A stretch of DNA of 25,881 bases from Bacteroidota bacterium (GTDB taxonomy: Bacteria; Bacteroidota; Bacteroidia; Cytophagales; Cyclobacteriaceae), in NCBI GenBank assembly GCA_023417065.1, contig JAEZGH010000098.1:1-25881 (forward strand), written 5' to 3'. The translations under genes were made by a program, and so were the position numbers. Shown one piece after another: positions 9,301-16,696 of this stretch. Position 1 is the first letter of the stretch, and every line of letters begins with the position of its first letter. The notes below the pieces were generated by a model, which was not told the DNA's origin, did no database searches, and saw only the letters and a list, made by a program, of their open reading frames with translations.

Positions 9301-9859
9301 AGGGCTCTTCAAAAAGGAAATTCCAGCAACGCTTCGTGTTGGTCTGGATTTCTACAAAGGTAAAGACAGACTTATCAGTCATCCCGACTCATTATTCTTC
9401 CTGCGCGCGAATCTTGTAAACGCTAAAGTTGAGACGTTGGGAAGCGAAAGGGCTGCTACTCCCGAGAAACCCGTCAAAGTGGATCAGGTGTTCACGCTCA
9501 ATACGGTTAAGGATGTTATGAAGTACGACAAGACGCTGCTCACAGCAAGAGCTGGGTCAACCATTCAAATCGTATTGAACAACACTGACTTCATGCAGCA
9601 CAACCTCGTGCTGATCAAACCCAACACGCTGGAGAAGGTCGGCGCGGCTTCGAATCAGCTGGCTCAGGATCCCAACGGAGCAAAGATGGCATACGTCCCC
9701 CGCATGCCGGAAGTACTTGGCGCAACAGTTCTGGTAAATCCCGGCGACAGCTATACGTTAACGATTACCCTTCCCAACATACCCGGTGATTACATGTACG
9801 TGTGCACCTACCCGGGACACTGGCAGATGATGAACGGCATACTAAGAGTTACTAAATAA
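6344..9859 (+). CDS. Multidomain lipoprotein: ThuA, PVC-type dehydrogenase, HEAT repeats, jelly-roll-like region, azurin-like copper domain
   Basis: An 1171-aa secreted protein with a signal peptide ending LFLGVSC (C21, probable lipidated cysteine). In order: a ThuA-like domain (about 34-234); a propeller of the 'putative membrane-bound dehydrogenase' type (about 284-656) with two DTDGDGKAD calcium-loop motifs; HEAT-like helices (about 669-842); a probable jelly-roll region (about 893-1032); and an azurin/plastocyanin-like domain (about 1043-1171). The last keeps all four type-1 copper ligands: H1086 in MQHNLV and C1154, H1159 and M1163 in CTYPGHWQMM. No CxxCH haem motif is present, so copper rather than haem may carry electrons. 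The role is inferred as periplasmic oxidation of a sugar or polyol. An upstream TTG at 6311 is open, but the ATG at 6344 begins the signal peptide directly. The next gene starts 7 bases after its stop. Confidence 0.88.
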   Translation: MRNSRIALIMGLVLLFLGVSCRKSDDNRARRLEILFLGHENNRHHNSEKLADIMLKEYFKEGINISFTNNPDDLNEENLAHYDGLILYANHDSITTSQEKALLNFVKGGKGFIPLHCASFCFRNSPEVVELIGGQFKSHTYDSFPAVIVKPDHPVMNGVPSFVTLDETYVHDKISKDIEVLSERVEGDHREPYTWVRQYGEGRVFYTAYGHDDNTFNNPGFLQLVRNGIMWAVGEKALSRLKAFPIADPKYTDGPVPNYEKRDPAPRVQEPLTPEQSMSLTQVPVGFELQLFASEPDVVKPIYMNWDEAGRLWVIETVDYPNEIKDNDVGDDRIKILEDTDGDGKADKFTIFAEGLNIPTSFVFHDGGVIVSMAPHFLYLKDTDGDGKADVRKPLLNGWGKRDTHAQASNLRYGLDNKIWGVVGYSGFKGQVGGQNMEFGNGVYRFTPDGSELEFLSRTSNNTWGLGFSEEFDVFISTANNTHTAFLGLPQRYFDKANMTEDGVLKLDAHYGMHVATKNLRQVDVHGGFTAAAGHSLYTARTFPKEYWNRIAFVTEPTGRLIHRNILKKDGSGFAEAGDGWNMLVSADEWAGPIQAEVGPDGALWIADWYNFIIQHNPTPSVSSAGVDAVNGAGNAYVNPLRDRERGRIYRLAYKKNDKKNKLRLDKADSRDLVAALSNDNMFWRTTAQRLLVEKKDASVIPALYKLVRDLKLDGAGINAPAIHALWTLDGLNAFDGSNQEAIDVAREALRHPAAGVRKAAIEVLPKTGSTYDAMVEAKVFEDKDLRVRLAAVLALTDMDALPAIGELLVEMAAREENVTDLWISHALRIASNLNEDSFQAAFRSRGLDNNPALIDATLPQRLAYGSRLNTLNVRRTWGRQPVAESPEVAGKEILISGEIERSTSANSALPPLSGMVIAQGDMANGYGVYLIDNKFYYRINQNDKSYHIETKEAVPAKFSFKAGLLKDGTMRLLIDDKEAGSTKTAGLFKKEIPATLRVGLDFYKGKDRLISHPDSLFFLRANLVNAKVETLGSERAATPEKPVKVDQVFTLNTVKDVMKYDKTLLTARAGSTIQIVLNNTDFMQHNLVLIKPNTLEKVGAASNQLAQDPNGAKMAYVPRMPEVLGATVLVNPGDSYTLTITLPNIPGDYMYVCTYPGHWQMMNGILRVTK

Positions 9860-9866
9860 GATTACC

Positions 9867-10730
9867 ATGAGTCTTAATATCAAGTTTGGCGTCAGCACGT
9901 GGCTTTGGACTTCTCCGTTCACGACTGCATTAATTGATGTGCTCTTTCCGAAGATTTCATCGATCGGCTTCGACGTCGTTGAAATTGCTGTAGAGGATCC
10001 TGCCCTCATCGATATAAAGCGTGTCAAAGAAGGGCTGAACAGATACAACCTAAAGGCCGGCATTTGCGGCGCATTTGGTCCTTCACGCGACCTCACTCAT
10101 GAGGATAAGAGCGTACATCAAAATTGCCTCTCGTACATTGAAGCATGCCTGGACATCTGCCGCGAACTGGATGTACCCTTTTTCGGTGGCCCCATGTATT
10201 CTGCTGTTGGAAAGGCGCGTATGCTCCCTCCCGATTTGCGGAAGGCCGAATGGGAATTGGCAGTAAAAAACCTGAGGATCGCTTGCGCGATGGCTTCAGA
10301 ACGCGGGCTGCAAATTGCTCTTGAACCCTTGAATCGCTTCGAATCTGATCTTGTAAACACTACTGAAGATGTTCGGCGGCTGGTCCGTGACATCGATCAC
10401 CCTGCGGCGAAGATCATGCTTGATGGATTTCACATGAACATCGAAGAAAGAGACGTGGAACAGGCGATCATTTCCTCCGGATCAGATCTTGTCCATCTGC
10501 AGGTTGCGGAAAACTATCGCGGAACACCAGGAACAGGTCAAACCCGATGGGATGCTTACAAGCGCGGCCTCGAGGCAATTGCGTATAACGGAACAGTTAC
10601 CATCGAAAGTTTCACGCCGGACAACAAAGAGCTTGCCGGCGCAGTATGCTTCTGGCATCCCATGGCAGAAAGCCAGGATGGTTTCGCCAGCGAGGGGTTG
10701 CGCTTCCTGAAGGACTGGGCTTCCGACTAA
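9867..10730 (+). CDS. Sugar phosphate isomerase/epimerase, ketose 3-epimerase type
   Basis: A 287-aa TIM barrel of the AP-endonuclease-2-like family. The four metal ligands expected of D-tagatose/D-psicose 3-epimerases are present in their usual motifs: E153 in EPLNRFE, D186 in MLDGFHMN, H210 in VHLQVAENYRGTPGTG and E247 in TIESFTP. A divalent metal between the two glutamates would drive C3 epimerisation of a ketose. The exact sugar cannot be read from sequence; members also act on 3-keto sugars or inositol derivatives. There is no signal peptide, so it works in the cytoplasm. It sits 7 bases after the large dehydrogenase lipoprotein and 35 bases before an oxidoreductase, in one operon. Confidence 0.9.
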   Translation: MSLNIKFGVSTWLWTSPFTTALIDVLFPKISSIGFDVVEIAVEDPALIDIKRVKEGLNRYNLKAGICGAFGPSRDLTHEDKSVHQNCLSYIEACLDICRELDVPFFGGPMYSAVGKARMLPPDLRKAEWELAVKNLRIACAMASERGLQIALEPLNRFESDLVNTTEDVRRLVRDIDHPAAKIMLDGFHMNIEERDVEQAIISSGSDLVHLQVAENYRGTPGTGQTRWDAYKRGLEAIAYNGTVTIESFTPDNKELAGAVCFWHPMAESQDGFASEGLRFLKDWASD

Positions 10731-10765
10731 AATCAACACCGACCTTAACTCATAAAAATTTACCT

Positions 10766-11875
10766 ATGGGAAAACAAATTAATGTAGCCATTATCGGGCT
10801 CGGCTTCGGAGCAGAGTTCATTCCGATTTATCAACGGCATCCGGATGCCAACATGTATGCGATTTGCCAACGCAATGCTGAAAAGCTCAATGAGATTGGG
10901 GATGCGTTTGGCGTTGAAAAGCGCTATACGGATTACGACGAATTGCTTAAGGATCCGAACATTGACGCGGTTCACATCAACACGCCGATTCAAAGTCATG
11001 CGCTTCAGTCGATCAAAGCACTTCGCGCCGGAAAGCACGTGGCGTGTACTGTTCCCATGGCGACTACGGTCGACGAGTGCCGGCAGATTGTCGAAGCCGT
11101 GAAGGAAACAGGTCTTACCTACATGATGATGGAAACGGTGGTCTACAGCCGCGAATTCCTCTTTGTAAAGGAGATGTACGAAAACGGATCGATGGGTCGG
11201 CTTCAGTTTCTGCGTGCATCACACCAACAGGAGATGGCTGGATGGCCGGGTTACTGGGAAGGACTTCCGCCGATGCACTACGCTACTCACTGTGTGGGGC
11301 CTGTTGTCGCACTGGCGAAGAAGGATGCGGAATACGTTTCATGCTTTGGCTCCGGCCGCATTGACGAGAACCTGGTCAGCAAGTACGGATCTCCCTTCGC
11401 CATCGAAAGCTGTCACATCAAGTTCAAGGATTCGGACCTTGCCGCAGAAGTGACGCGTTCATTGTTCAATACCGCAAGACAATACCGCGAAAGCTTCGAC
11501 GTCTATGGATCCCAAAAGTCATTCGAATGGACCCTTATTGAACACGAAGATCCCGTCATTCACACTGGCGAAAAGCCTGAGCGCGTTAAGGTGCCCGATT
11601 ATGCGCATCTCCTTCCCAAAGAAATCCAGTCGTTTACAACGGGTGGGGTGTATGACGCGGAAAGTAACCAACACTTGTCGTTCATTCAGGGTGCAGGCCA
11701 CGGCGGATCACATCCACACCTTGTTCACGAATTTGTCTCGGCACTTGTGAATAGACGCGAGCCGTTCCCGAATGCACGTCAGTCGGCAAACATCACCTGC
11801 GTCGGCATCCTTGCACACGAGTCGGCCATGCAAGGAGGGAAGCAGATCAACCTGCCTGACTTTACCCTGGCGTAA
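10766..11875 (+). CDS. Gfo/Idh/MocA-family NAD(P)-dependent oxidoreductase
   Basis: A 369-aa cytoplasmic protein. The N-terminal Rossmann fold has INVAIIGLGFGAEF, and the C-terminal half is the family's alpha/beta substrate domain. The motif normally reading EKP, whose lysine helps catalysis in many members, is here TVP (T95-V96-P97, in HVACTVPMATTVDE), so that lysine is missing. The protein may use another base or have a different reaction. The frame is open back to 10646, but that start would overlap the epimerase gene by 85 bases; the ATG at 10766 begins at the Rossmann strand. Members oxidise or reduce a sugar or inositol hydroxyl. With the epimerase and the secreted dehydrogenase it suggests a redox-plus-isomerisation carbohydrate pathway. 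Confidence 0.92.
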   Translation: MGKQINVAIIGLGFGAEFIPIYQRHPDANMYAICQRNAEKLNEIGDAFGVEKRYTDYDELLKDPNIDAVHINTPIQSHALQSIKALRAGKHVACTVPMATTVDECRQIVEAVKETGLTYMMMETVVYSREFLFVKEMYENGSMGRLQFLRASHQQEMAGWPGYWEGLPPMHYATHCVGPVVALAKKDAEYVSCFGSGRIDENLVSKYGSPFAIESCHIKFKDSDLAAEVTRSLFNTARQYRESFDVYGSQKSFEWTLIEHEDPVIHTGEKPERVKVPDYAHLLPKEIQSFTTGGVYDAESNQHLSFIQGAGHGGSHPHLVHEFVSALVNRREPFPNARQSANITCVGILAHESAMQGGKQINLPDFTLA

Positions 11876-11939
11876 GGAACCGGACTATCGCGAGATCCAC
11901 GCTCGCACTGTTCCCCCTGGATATCAGTATATATAACAG

Positions 11940-11968
11940 AAAATCAGGGCATTCGGTCCTGATTTTTT
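11940..11968 (+). terminator. Intrinsic terminator of the ThuA/epimerase/oxidoreductase operon
   Basis: AAAATCAGG and CCTGATTTT form a perfect 9-base-pair stem around a 9-base loop, running into TTTTTTT. It lies 64 bases after the oxidoreductase stop and about 85 bases before the Rrf2 start, so it separates the two units. Confidence 0.85.
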
Positions 11969-12051
11969 TATTTGTGCCTTATTGTAGCTTTGGATACCGC
12001 GGATTCTGTCCTGCCGGGCACATTCTCCAAAAACCGTTATCTTGCGACACA

Positions 12052-12516
12052 ATGATCTCTAAGAAGTGCAAATACGCCATTCACGCCCTCGTGCACATGG
12101 CAAAGGATCCGGGTGCGAAGTACCTTATTAAAGATATTTCAGAAGCATGCAATATTCCCAGGAAATTCCTGGAAGCCATTCTCCTTGACCTTAAACGCGC
12201 CGGGATATTGGGAAGCAAAGCGGGCAAAGGGGGAGGCTACACGTTGCGGATGGATCCGGCAGATGTTAACCTGGCCGAGATCGTCCGATATTTTGACGGC
12301 GCAATCGCGGCGGTACCCTGCGCGACTTACAAGTACTATGAGTCTTGCGATGAATGTGTTGACGAAGAAACCTGCACCGTCAGGCATTCCTTTATAGAAG
12401 TCCGGAATGCCACCGTTGAAATCATGAAATCGCAGACGCTTGCAGGATTAGTCAAGAATGAGCAGCGATTAGTGGCTCTTAGGAATAAAAAGAAAGCCAG
12501 GACAAAAGGCAGTTAA
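12052..12516 (+). CDS. Rrf2-family transcriptional regulator with cysteine cluster
   Basis: A 154-aa protein starting MISKKCKYAIHALVHMA. Its winged-helix domain shows YLIKDISEACNIPRKFLEAI and LKRAGILGSKAGKGGGYTL. The effector region has C90, C99, C102, C108 and H112, resembling the Fe-S ligand set of IscR-type proteins but with different spacing. A cluster or redox-sensitive thiols are therefore likely. Rrf2 members include IscR (iron-sulfur), NsrR (nitric oxide) and CymR (cysteine metabolism). The upstream ATG at 11974 would put the start just after the terminator and adds residues foreign to the family, so 12052 is preferred. It converges with the sulfur-linked TonB operon, 35 bases between stops, which makes that operon a possible but unproven target. 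Confidence 0.9.
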   Translation: MISKKCKYAIHALVHMAKDPGAKYLIKDISEACNIPRKFLEAILLDLKRAGILGSKAGKGGGYTLRMDPADVNLAEIVRYFDGAIAAVPCATYKYYESCDECVDEETCTVRHSFIEVRNATVEIMKSQTLAGLVKNEQRLVALRNKKKARTKGS

Positions 12517-12551
12517 CTCTTCATCCCGGCGTGCTCAGCATACTTATGTAG

Positions 12552-13517
12552 TTACTGAAATCCGTTCCGCGAAGCAAACTCCACAAACTTCTGAACGCCT
12601 GACTCCTCGGGCCTTGGCTTGAGAAACCCAAATGCGGCGAGGTATGACTCACCATTTTCAGCTACCCATTTCAGAAAAGCAACAGCTTCCGCACTGGTGG
12701 TTTTCTTGTTAACAGACAAATGGAGGTAACCGGTAGGCACGTTTACCTTATCTTTTCCGCCACCTTCAAGTCTCGCCAGAAGAGCTTCAGGCGTTGCAAA
12801 AGCCGCAACCTCATCGTCTTTAACCTTGCCATTTCCATCGAGGTCAACCGGGATCACCGTTAACCCCTCAACCTGTTTGCCCTTCTCGGGATCAAACACG
12901 AGCGGAAGAGGCAGATAGGTGACGCCTGATGAATCGCGAAGGAGTGCCTTCACCAGATGTTCATCAGATCCGGCAATAGACTTTCCAACGATATCCTTTT
13001 GATCAAATCCATAGTGTTGAGCAAAAACCTTTGGCGCTCCGGCCTTCTGATAGCGTGTATACGCTGTGAAAGGTGCCTTGATTTTTTCCACGTCATCCTT
13101 GTCTGCGAAAATGTTGTGAAAGAATATTTGCTTTAACACATTGTCGTTAATCCCTTTCGTTGCATATGTACGCGCGAACTCCGACGATGATGTTGCCACC
13201 GGGAGGATAGCATAACGCGCGATGTACAGGTACTGACGCTCTTTTTTCACCGCCTCATCATGTTCGTATACTTCCGCGAGGATATCATAGTTCGACGGGT
13301 CTGATGAGCCCCGGGATTCAATGATAATCTGGATATCAGGATATACTTTATTAAACTCGTCAATCCATTGTTGTACAAGTTTGTAAGAGAAGCGCGCTCC
13401 GGTCACTACCACAATCTTGTGCTTTTCATCTGCCGAAGCTGCAGGCCCTGTTTGGGCAAACGTCTGGACTGTCAGAAACAAGCCCACTACCATTCCACGA
13501 ATCAGTCTTGAAATCAT
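12552..13517 (-). CDS. Periplasmic substrate-binding protein, PstS/Sbp-like, lacking Met and Cys
   Basis: A 321-aa secreted protein with a signal peptide ending TVQTFAQ (residues 16-22). The mature part resembles type-2 periplasmic binding proteins for oxyanions: IVVVTGARFSYKLVQQWIDE near the N-terminus and a C-terminal helix AVAFLKWVAENGESYLAAFG, as in PstS-like proteins. A calcium-loop-like segment, DLDGNGKVKDDE, lies at 225-236. No ABC permease or ATPase lies nearby. The mature protein has no methionine and no cysteine, expected of a protein made during sulfur starvation. With the SAM riboswitch and poly-Cys leader upstream, sulfate, sulfonate or another organosulfur compound is more likely than phosphate, but this is inference. 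An ATG at 13559 would overlap the receptor stop; the ATG at 13517 begins the signal peptide. Confidence 0.8.
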   Translation of the reverse strand: MISRLIRGMVVGLFLTVQTFAQTGPAASADEKHKIVVVTGARFSYKLVQQWIDEFNKVYPDIQIIIESRGSSDPSNYDILAEVYEHDEAVKKERQYLYIARYAILPVATSSSEFARTYATKGINDNVLKQIFFHNIFADKDDVEKIKAPFTAYTRYQKAGAPKVFAQHYGFDQKDIVGKSIAGSDEHLVKALLRDSSGVTYLPLPLVFDPEKGKQVEGLTVIPVDLDGNGKVKDDEVAAFATPEALLARLEGGGKDKVNVPTGYLHLSVNKKTTSAEAVAFLKWVAENGESYLAAFGFLKPRPEESGVQKFVEFASRNGFQ

Positions 13518-13542
13518 ACTACTATTATTAAATCGACTACTA

Positions 13543-16098
13543 CTATTTACCAAATGCATACCGCAGGGTTATACCATAGGTTCTTGGATCACCGAGTACA
13601 GCGGCGTAATGCCCTGCATTTCCTGCGGCAGGCAGAAGTTGCTCAAAATAATCCTCTCCCAACAGGTTCCTGGACCATACAATCAAAGAGAGTCCTAATC
13701 CTGTGCGGAAACCAACGCGGGCATTCAGCAGCGCATAGCCATCTACGTTGAGATACTTTGACGGAGATGGACTTGACGAAAACGATGATCTGAAATAAGA
13801 ATCAACCGCCAGGAAATATTTCCCTTTCTGGCCAAGTGCCTCACGTTGGTTTGAAGTCACTTCACCCCCAAAAGATCCCGCCCACTTGGAGATTCCCGGA
13901 AGTTCCTGTCCAGAGATATCTTTGAACGCACTTGGTCCACCGGTTTCTTCCAGCGGTACGGGCGCGTTTTTAAAGGATACATATTCACCTTCAGTATATG
14001 TTACCGCCCCGTAAATCGCTACGTTCTTAGAGAAGCGGTACGTTCCATCAAGTTCTGCACCGAATACGCGAACCTCTTCTGCATTCGCGAGATACCCGCG
14101 GTTTACACCAACTTCAGCAGTCTGAACCTGCGTCTGAAAATCTTCTATATTGGTATTGAACACGGTGAAATTCAGTGTCGACGCTTTGTTCGGTGCCGCC
14201 TTCACGCCAGCCTCGTAATGGATTACATACTCAGGCTTGATGCGCGCCAGGTCGATCATGACATCACCTGATTGCGTGGGAAGACCGCCGAGGTTCACAC
14301 CTACAGGCTTGTAGCTTGTTGAAAACGTGGCAAATGCATTGACTTTAGGAGTCGGCTTGTATGCCACGGTAATTTGTCCCGAGAAGTTGGATTCATCAAC
14401 ATCAGCCTGGAATGCCTGGTCCGAATAGACAGCTCTTTTCAAAGCGATCAACGCCGGATCATCCGTTTCAAGTCCGCCATACGCCTGACGATTGAAGTCA
14501 ACTTCTTTCGCATCGTAGTTGTAACGGATACCAGGGAGTATGTGCAGCGATTTTGCTACCGCCCAATCCAATTGTCCGAAAACGGCAGCACCGAATGTTT
14601 GCAGTCTTGACTTCGTACGAATACCGTAGCCATCAAACAAACCAGGAGTTTGCCAAAGTTCGCTTGTTGAGTTTTGAGAGAATCGCGCCTGCGCAGGTCC
14701 GGATTCTTCAATGTGAACCGGATCTGTCTTCAAATCCTGAGAAATCAGGAAGACGCCGACCACGCCACTGATATTTCGACGGATGTCACCTGAATAGCGA
14801 ACTTCCTGAGTCAGCTGCTGATGTTTTGACGTTGCCTGTGAGAGTGTAAGAACAGGAAGCCCCGTGAAGTCGCGGTCATTCGAAGGATCCCAGTTCCAGT
14901 AACGCCATGCCGAAGTTGATGTAAGTGTACCTTCACCAATTTTCGCTTCGATATTCAGCGACACTCCACCCAGGCCGTTTCCTGAACGCCAGGTTGTGTT
15001 ATGGTCAATCTTGCGGTCGAATGGGTTACGGCTCGGCAGTTGATAATTCAAATCAGCAATGATCTTCTCAAACTGACGATACTCGGGGCGCTGTGTGGTT
15101 ACCACACCTGCAACCACCTGCGCATAGCCATTAGGGCGTTGACGTGTTGCATCACCGATAAGGGTAATTGAGACGTTGTTAGAAGGTGTATATAACAGTT
15201 GGAGACGTCCTCCGAGGTTGTTCATATCATTGACGTGTTGCTGCGTGGAGACGTTGTAGAGTACTCCATCGCGTTGCGTTCCTGAAAAGGACAGCCGCGC
15301 AGCAAGTTTGTTGCTGAGTGGACCGGTGATCGAGCTCTTAGCCTGAATGTATCCGTAGTTACCGTAGCTTACCTCAAATGTCCCTTCAGGCGTAAAGCTT
15401 GCAGGACGGGTGGTTATGTTGAAGGCACCTGCCGTCGTGTTCTTTCCAAAAAGGGTTCCCTGCGGACCACGAAGGACTTCAATCCGGTCTATGTCTATGA
15501 AGTCCAACGTGGTTGCCGCGGGGCGCGCAAAGTATACGCCATCTACATAGAAACCAACCCCAGGATCAATTCCATCATTCGTCAGCCCGAACGTCGAGCC
15601 AAGCCCTCGTATATTAAGTGTCGTATTTCGTGGGTTAGAAGAATAAAGTTGCACAGCTGGCACGAGTTCCTTCACACGGTTTACGTTAAAAGCACCAGCG
15701 TCTTCTACTACGGCACCCCTTACAACAGATATGGGTATGGGCACTTCCTGAACAGTTTCACTTCTCCGGCGGGCAGTTACCACTACTTCCGATAACACGT
15801 TGTCTTCTATAAGCGTAATTTCTATAGGTTCATCGAACAACTCATATACTTCCAGCTCCTGAGGCTTATAGCCTACGGAGCTGATAACGAGCGTAAACGG
15901 AAGTTTTCTATCCGTGGTTATTGTGAACTGACCATTTATATCGGAAACGGCGTGTGTTGAAGTACCCTTCACGACTACGGTACCTGCAACTAATGGTTGA
16001 CCATCCCCATCTCTGAGCGTTCCCTGAATACGGCTCTGGGAAAAGCTCAGGTGGGCAAGAAAAATTAACAACGACGAGAAGAATAGATGTTTTTTCAT
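13543..16098 (-). CDS. TonB-dependent outer-membrane receptor, sulfur-poor
   Basis: An 851-aa outer-membrane transporter. After a signal peptide (MKKHLFFSSLLIFLAHLSFSQ, cleaved near residue 20) comes a carboxypeptidase-D-regulatory-like domain (about 21-105), a plug domain (about 110-230) with the usual IRGLGSTFG and VEVLRGPQGTLFG-like motifs (IEVLRGPQGTLFG), and a beta-barrel to the end (LRYAFGK). No SusD partner is nearby, so it looks like the single-subunit type used for small ligands. There is no cysteine and only two internal methionines, which is very low for this length. It lies between the 169-aa unknown protein (37-base gap) and the binding protein (25-base gap), in the operon led by the SAM riboswitch. 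The frame extends upstream to 16167, but the ATG at 16098 begins the signal peptide. Confidence 0.93.
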   Translation of the reverse strand: MKKHLFFSSLLIFLAHLSFSQSRIQGTLRDGDGQPLVAGTVVVKGTSTHAVSDINGQFTITTDRKLPFTLVISSVGYKPQELEVYELFDEPIEITLIEDNVLSEVVVTARRRSETVQEVPIPISVVRGAVVEDAGAFNVNRVKELVPAVQLYSSNPRNTTLNIRGLGSTFGLTNDGIDPGVGFYVDGVYFARPAATTLDFIDIDRIEVLRGPQGTLFGKNTTAGAFNITTRPASFTPEGTFEVSYGNYGYIQAKSSITGPLSNKLAARLSFSGTQRDGVLYNVSTQQHVNDMNNLGGRLQLLYTPSNNVSITLIGDATRQRPNGYAQVVAGVVTTQRPEYRQFEKIIADLNYQLPSRNPFDRKIDHNTTWRSGNGLGGVSLNIEAKIGEGTLTSTSAWRYWNWDPSNDRDFTGLPVLTLSQATSKHQQLTQEVRYSGDIRRNISGVVGVFLISQDLKTDPVHIEESGPAQARFSQNSTSELWQTPGLFDGYGIRTKSRLQTFGAAVFGQLDWAVAKSLHILPGIRYNYDAKEVDFNRQAYGGLETDDPALIALKRAVYSDQAFQADVDESNFSGQITVAYKPTPKVNAFATFSTSYKPVGVNLGGLPTQSGDVMIDLARIKPEYVIHYEAGVKAAPNKASTLNFTVFNTNIEDFQTQVQTAEVGVNRGYLANAEEVRVFGAELDGTYRFSKNVAIYGAVTYTEGEYVSFKNAPVPLEETGGPSAFKDISGQELPGISKWAGSFGGEVTSNQREALGQKGKYFLAVDSYFRSSFSSSPSPSKYLNVDGYALLNARVGFRTGLGLSLIVWSRNLLGEDYFEQLLPAAGNAGHYAAVLGDPRTYGITLRYAFGK

Positions 16099-16135
16099 TG
16101 TGGTGGACAATATTGGATTGAGAGTGAGTTCTTTA

Positions 16136-16645
16136 TTAAATCGCACGAAACTGGGCATACAATTCATCCAGTTCGCGCTTGATCTCTTGTTCTTTTAGTA
16201 GAATTACGCGGAGGGTATTTTTAAACTTGATTTCCTGCTGAAATGATGTGAACACATTTGTGAGATAATCGATTGCCTCGCCATTATTAGCTACTGACGT
16301 ATCGATCGTGAATTGACGCGCCACCCGGTCTGATTCAATAGCGACATCAGCAACTATCCCAAACCCTAACAATCCTTTGAGCAATGCGAAGTATTGCGCG
16401 TGTGCTTCCTTAAGTTGAAAAGTCAATCTGATTGTGCCTGGACGAACGATATGACGCGAGGCTACAAATTGAACATCGACAAGATCAACTACGCTGGATG
16501 ATTTGAGAAGCTTATATATTTCACTGAATTCCAGGATAGGATTCGCGCGGTATTGAGAGCCCTTATTTGTCCGGCTAATTGAATTAAAATTAGACGGAAC
16601 GATTCCTTCGATGCCAAGAGCGGCGCCGGTATTTGTTGAAACCAT
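16136..16645 (-). CDS. Hypothetical protein, first structural gene of the SAM-riboswitch operon
   Basis: A 169-aa protein I do not recognise. It has no signal peptide or membrane segment, so it is probably cytoplasmic. The middle (about residues 50-125) alternates short strands and helices, and the C-terminus (about 138-168) is a charged helix, KEQEIKRELDELYAQFRAI, with coiled-coil character. It contains no cysteine and no methionine beyond the initiator, the same bias as the receptor and binding protein downstream. It begins 51 bases after the stop of the poly-Cys leader ORF and ends 37 bases before the receptor. Its place suggests a role in the same sulfur-uptake process, perhaps regulatory or as a cytoplasmic partner, but nothing in the sequence shows which. 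Confidence 0.8.
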   Translation of the reverse strand: MVSTNTGAALGIEGIVPSNFNSISRTNKGSQYRANPILEFSEIYKLLKSSSVVDLVDVQFVASRHIVRPGTIRLTFQLKEAHAQYFALLKGLLGFGIVADVAIESDRVARQFTIDTSVANNGEAIDYLTNVFTSFQQEIKFKNTLRVILLKEQEIKRELDELYAQFRAI

Positions 16646-16696
16646 GTCTTTAAGTATTTAGATGTGAGAAATAAGTGAGTTGATTTAAGCTGATAA

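Noticed and set aside
12552..16098. Phosphate-uptake reading of the binding protein and receptor, given the OprO/OprP-type porin nearby
   Set aside because: The porin is a separate unit with its own terminator and normal Met content, while the operon's own leader carries SAM and Cys sensors. Phosphate is not excluded but is less supported.
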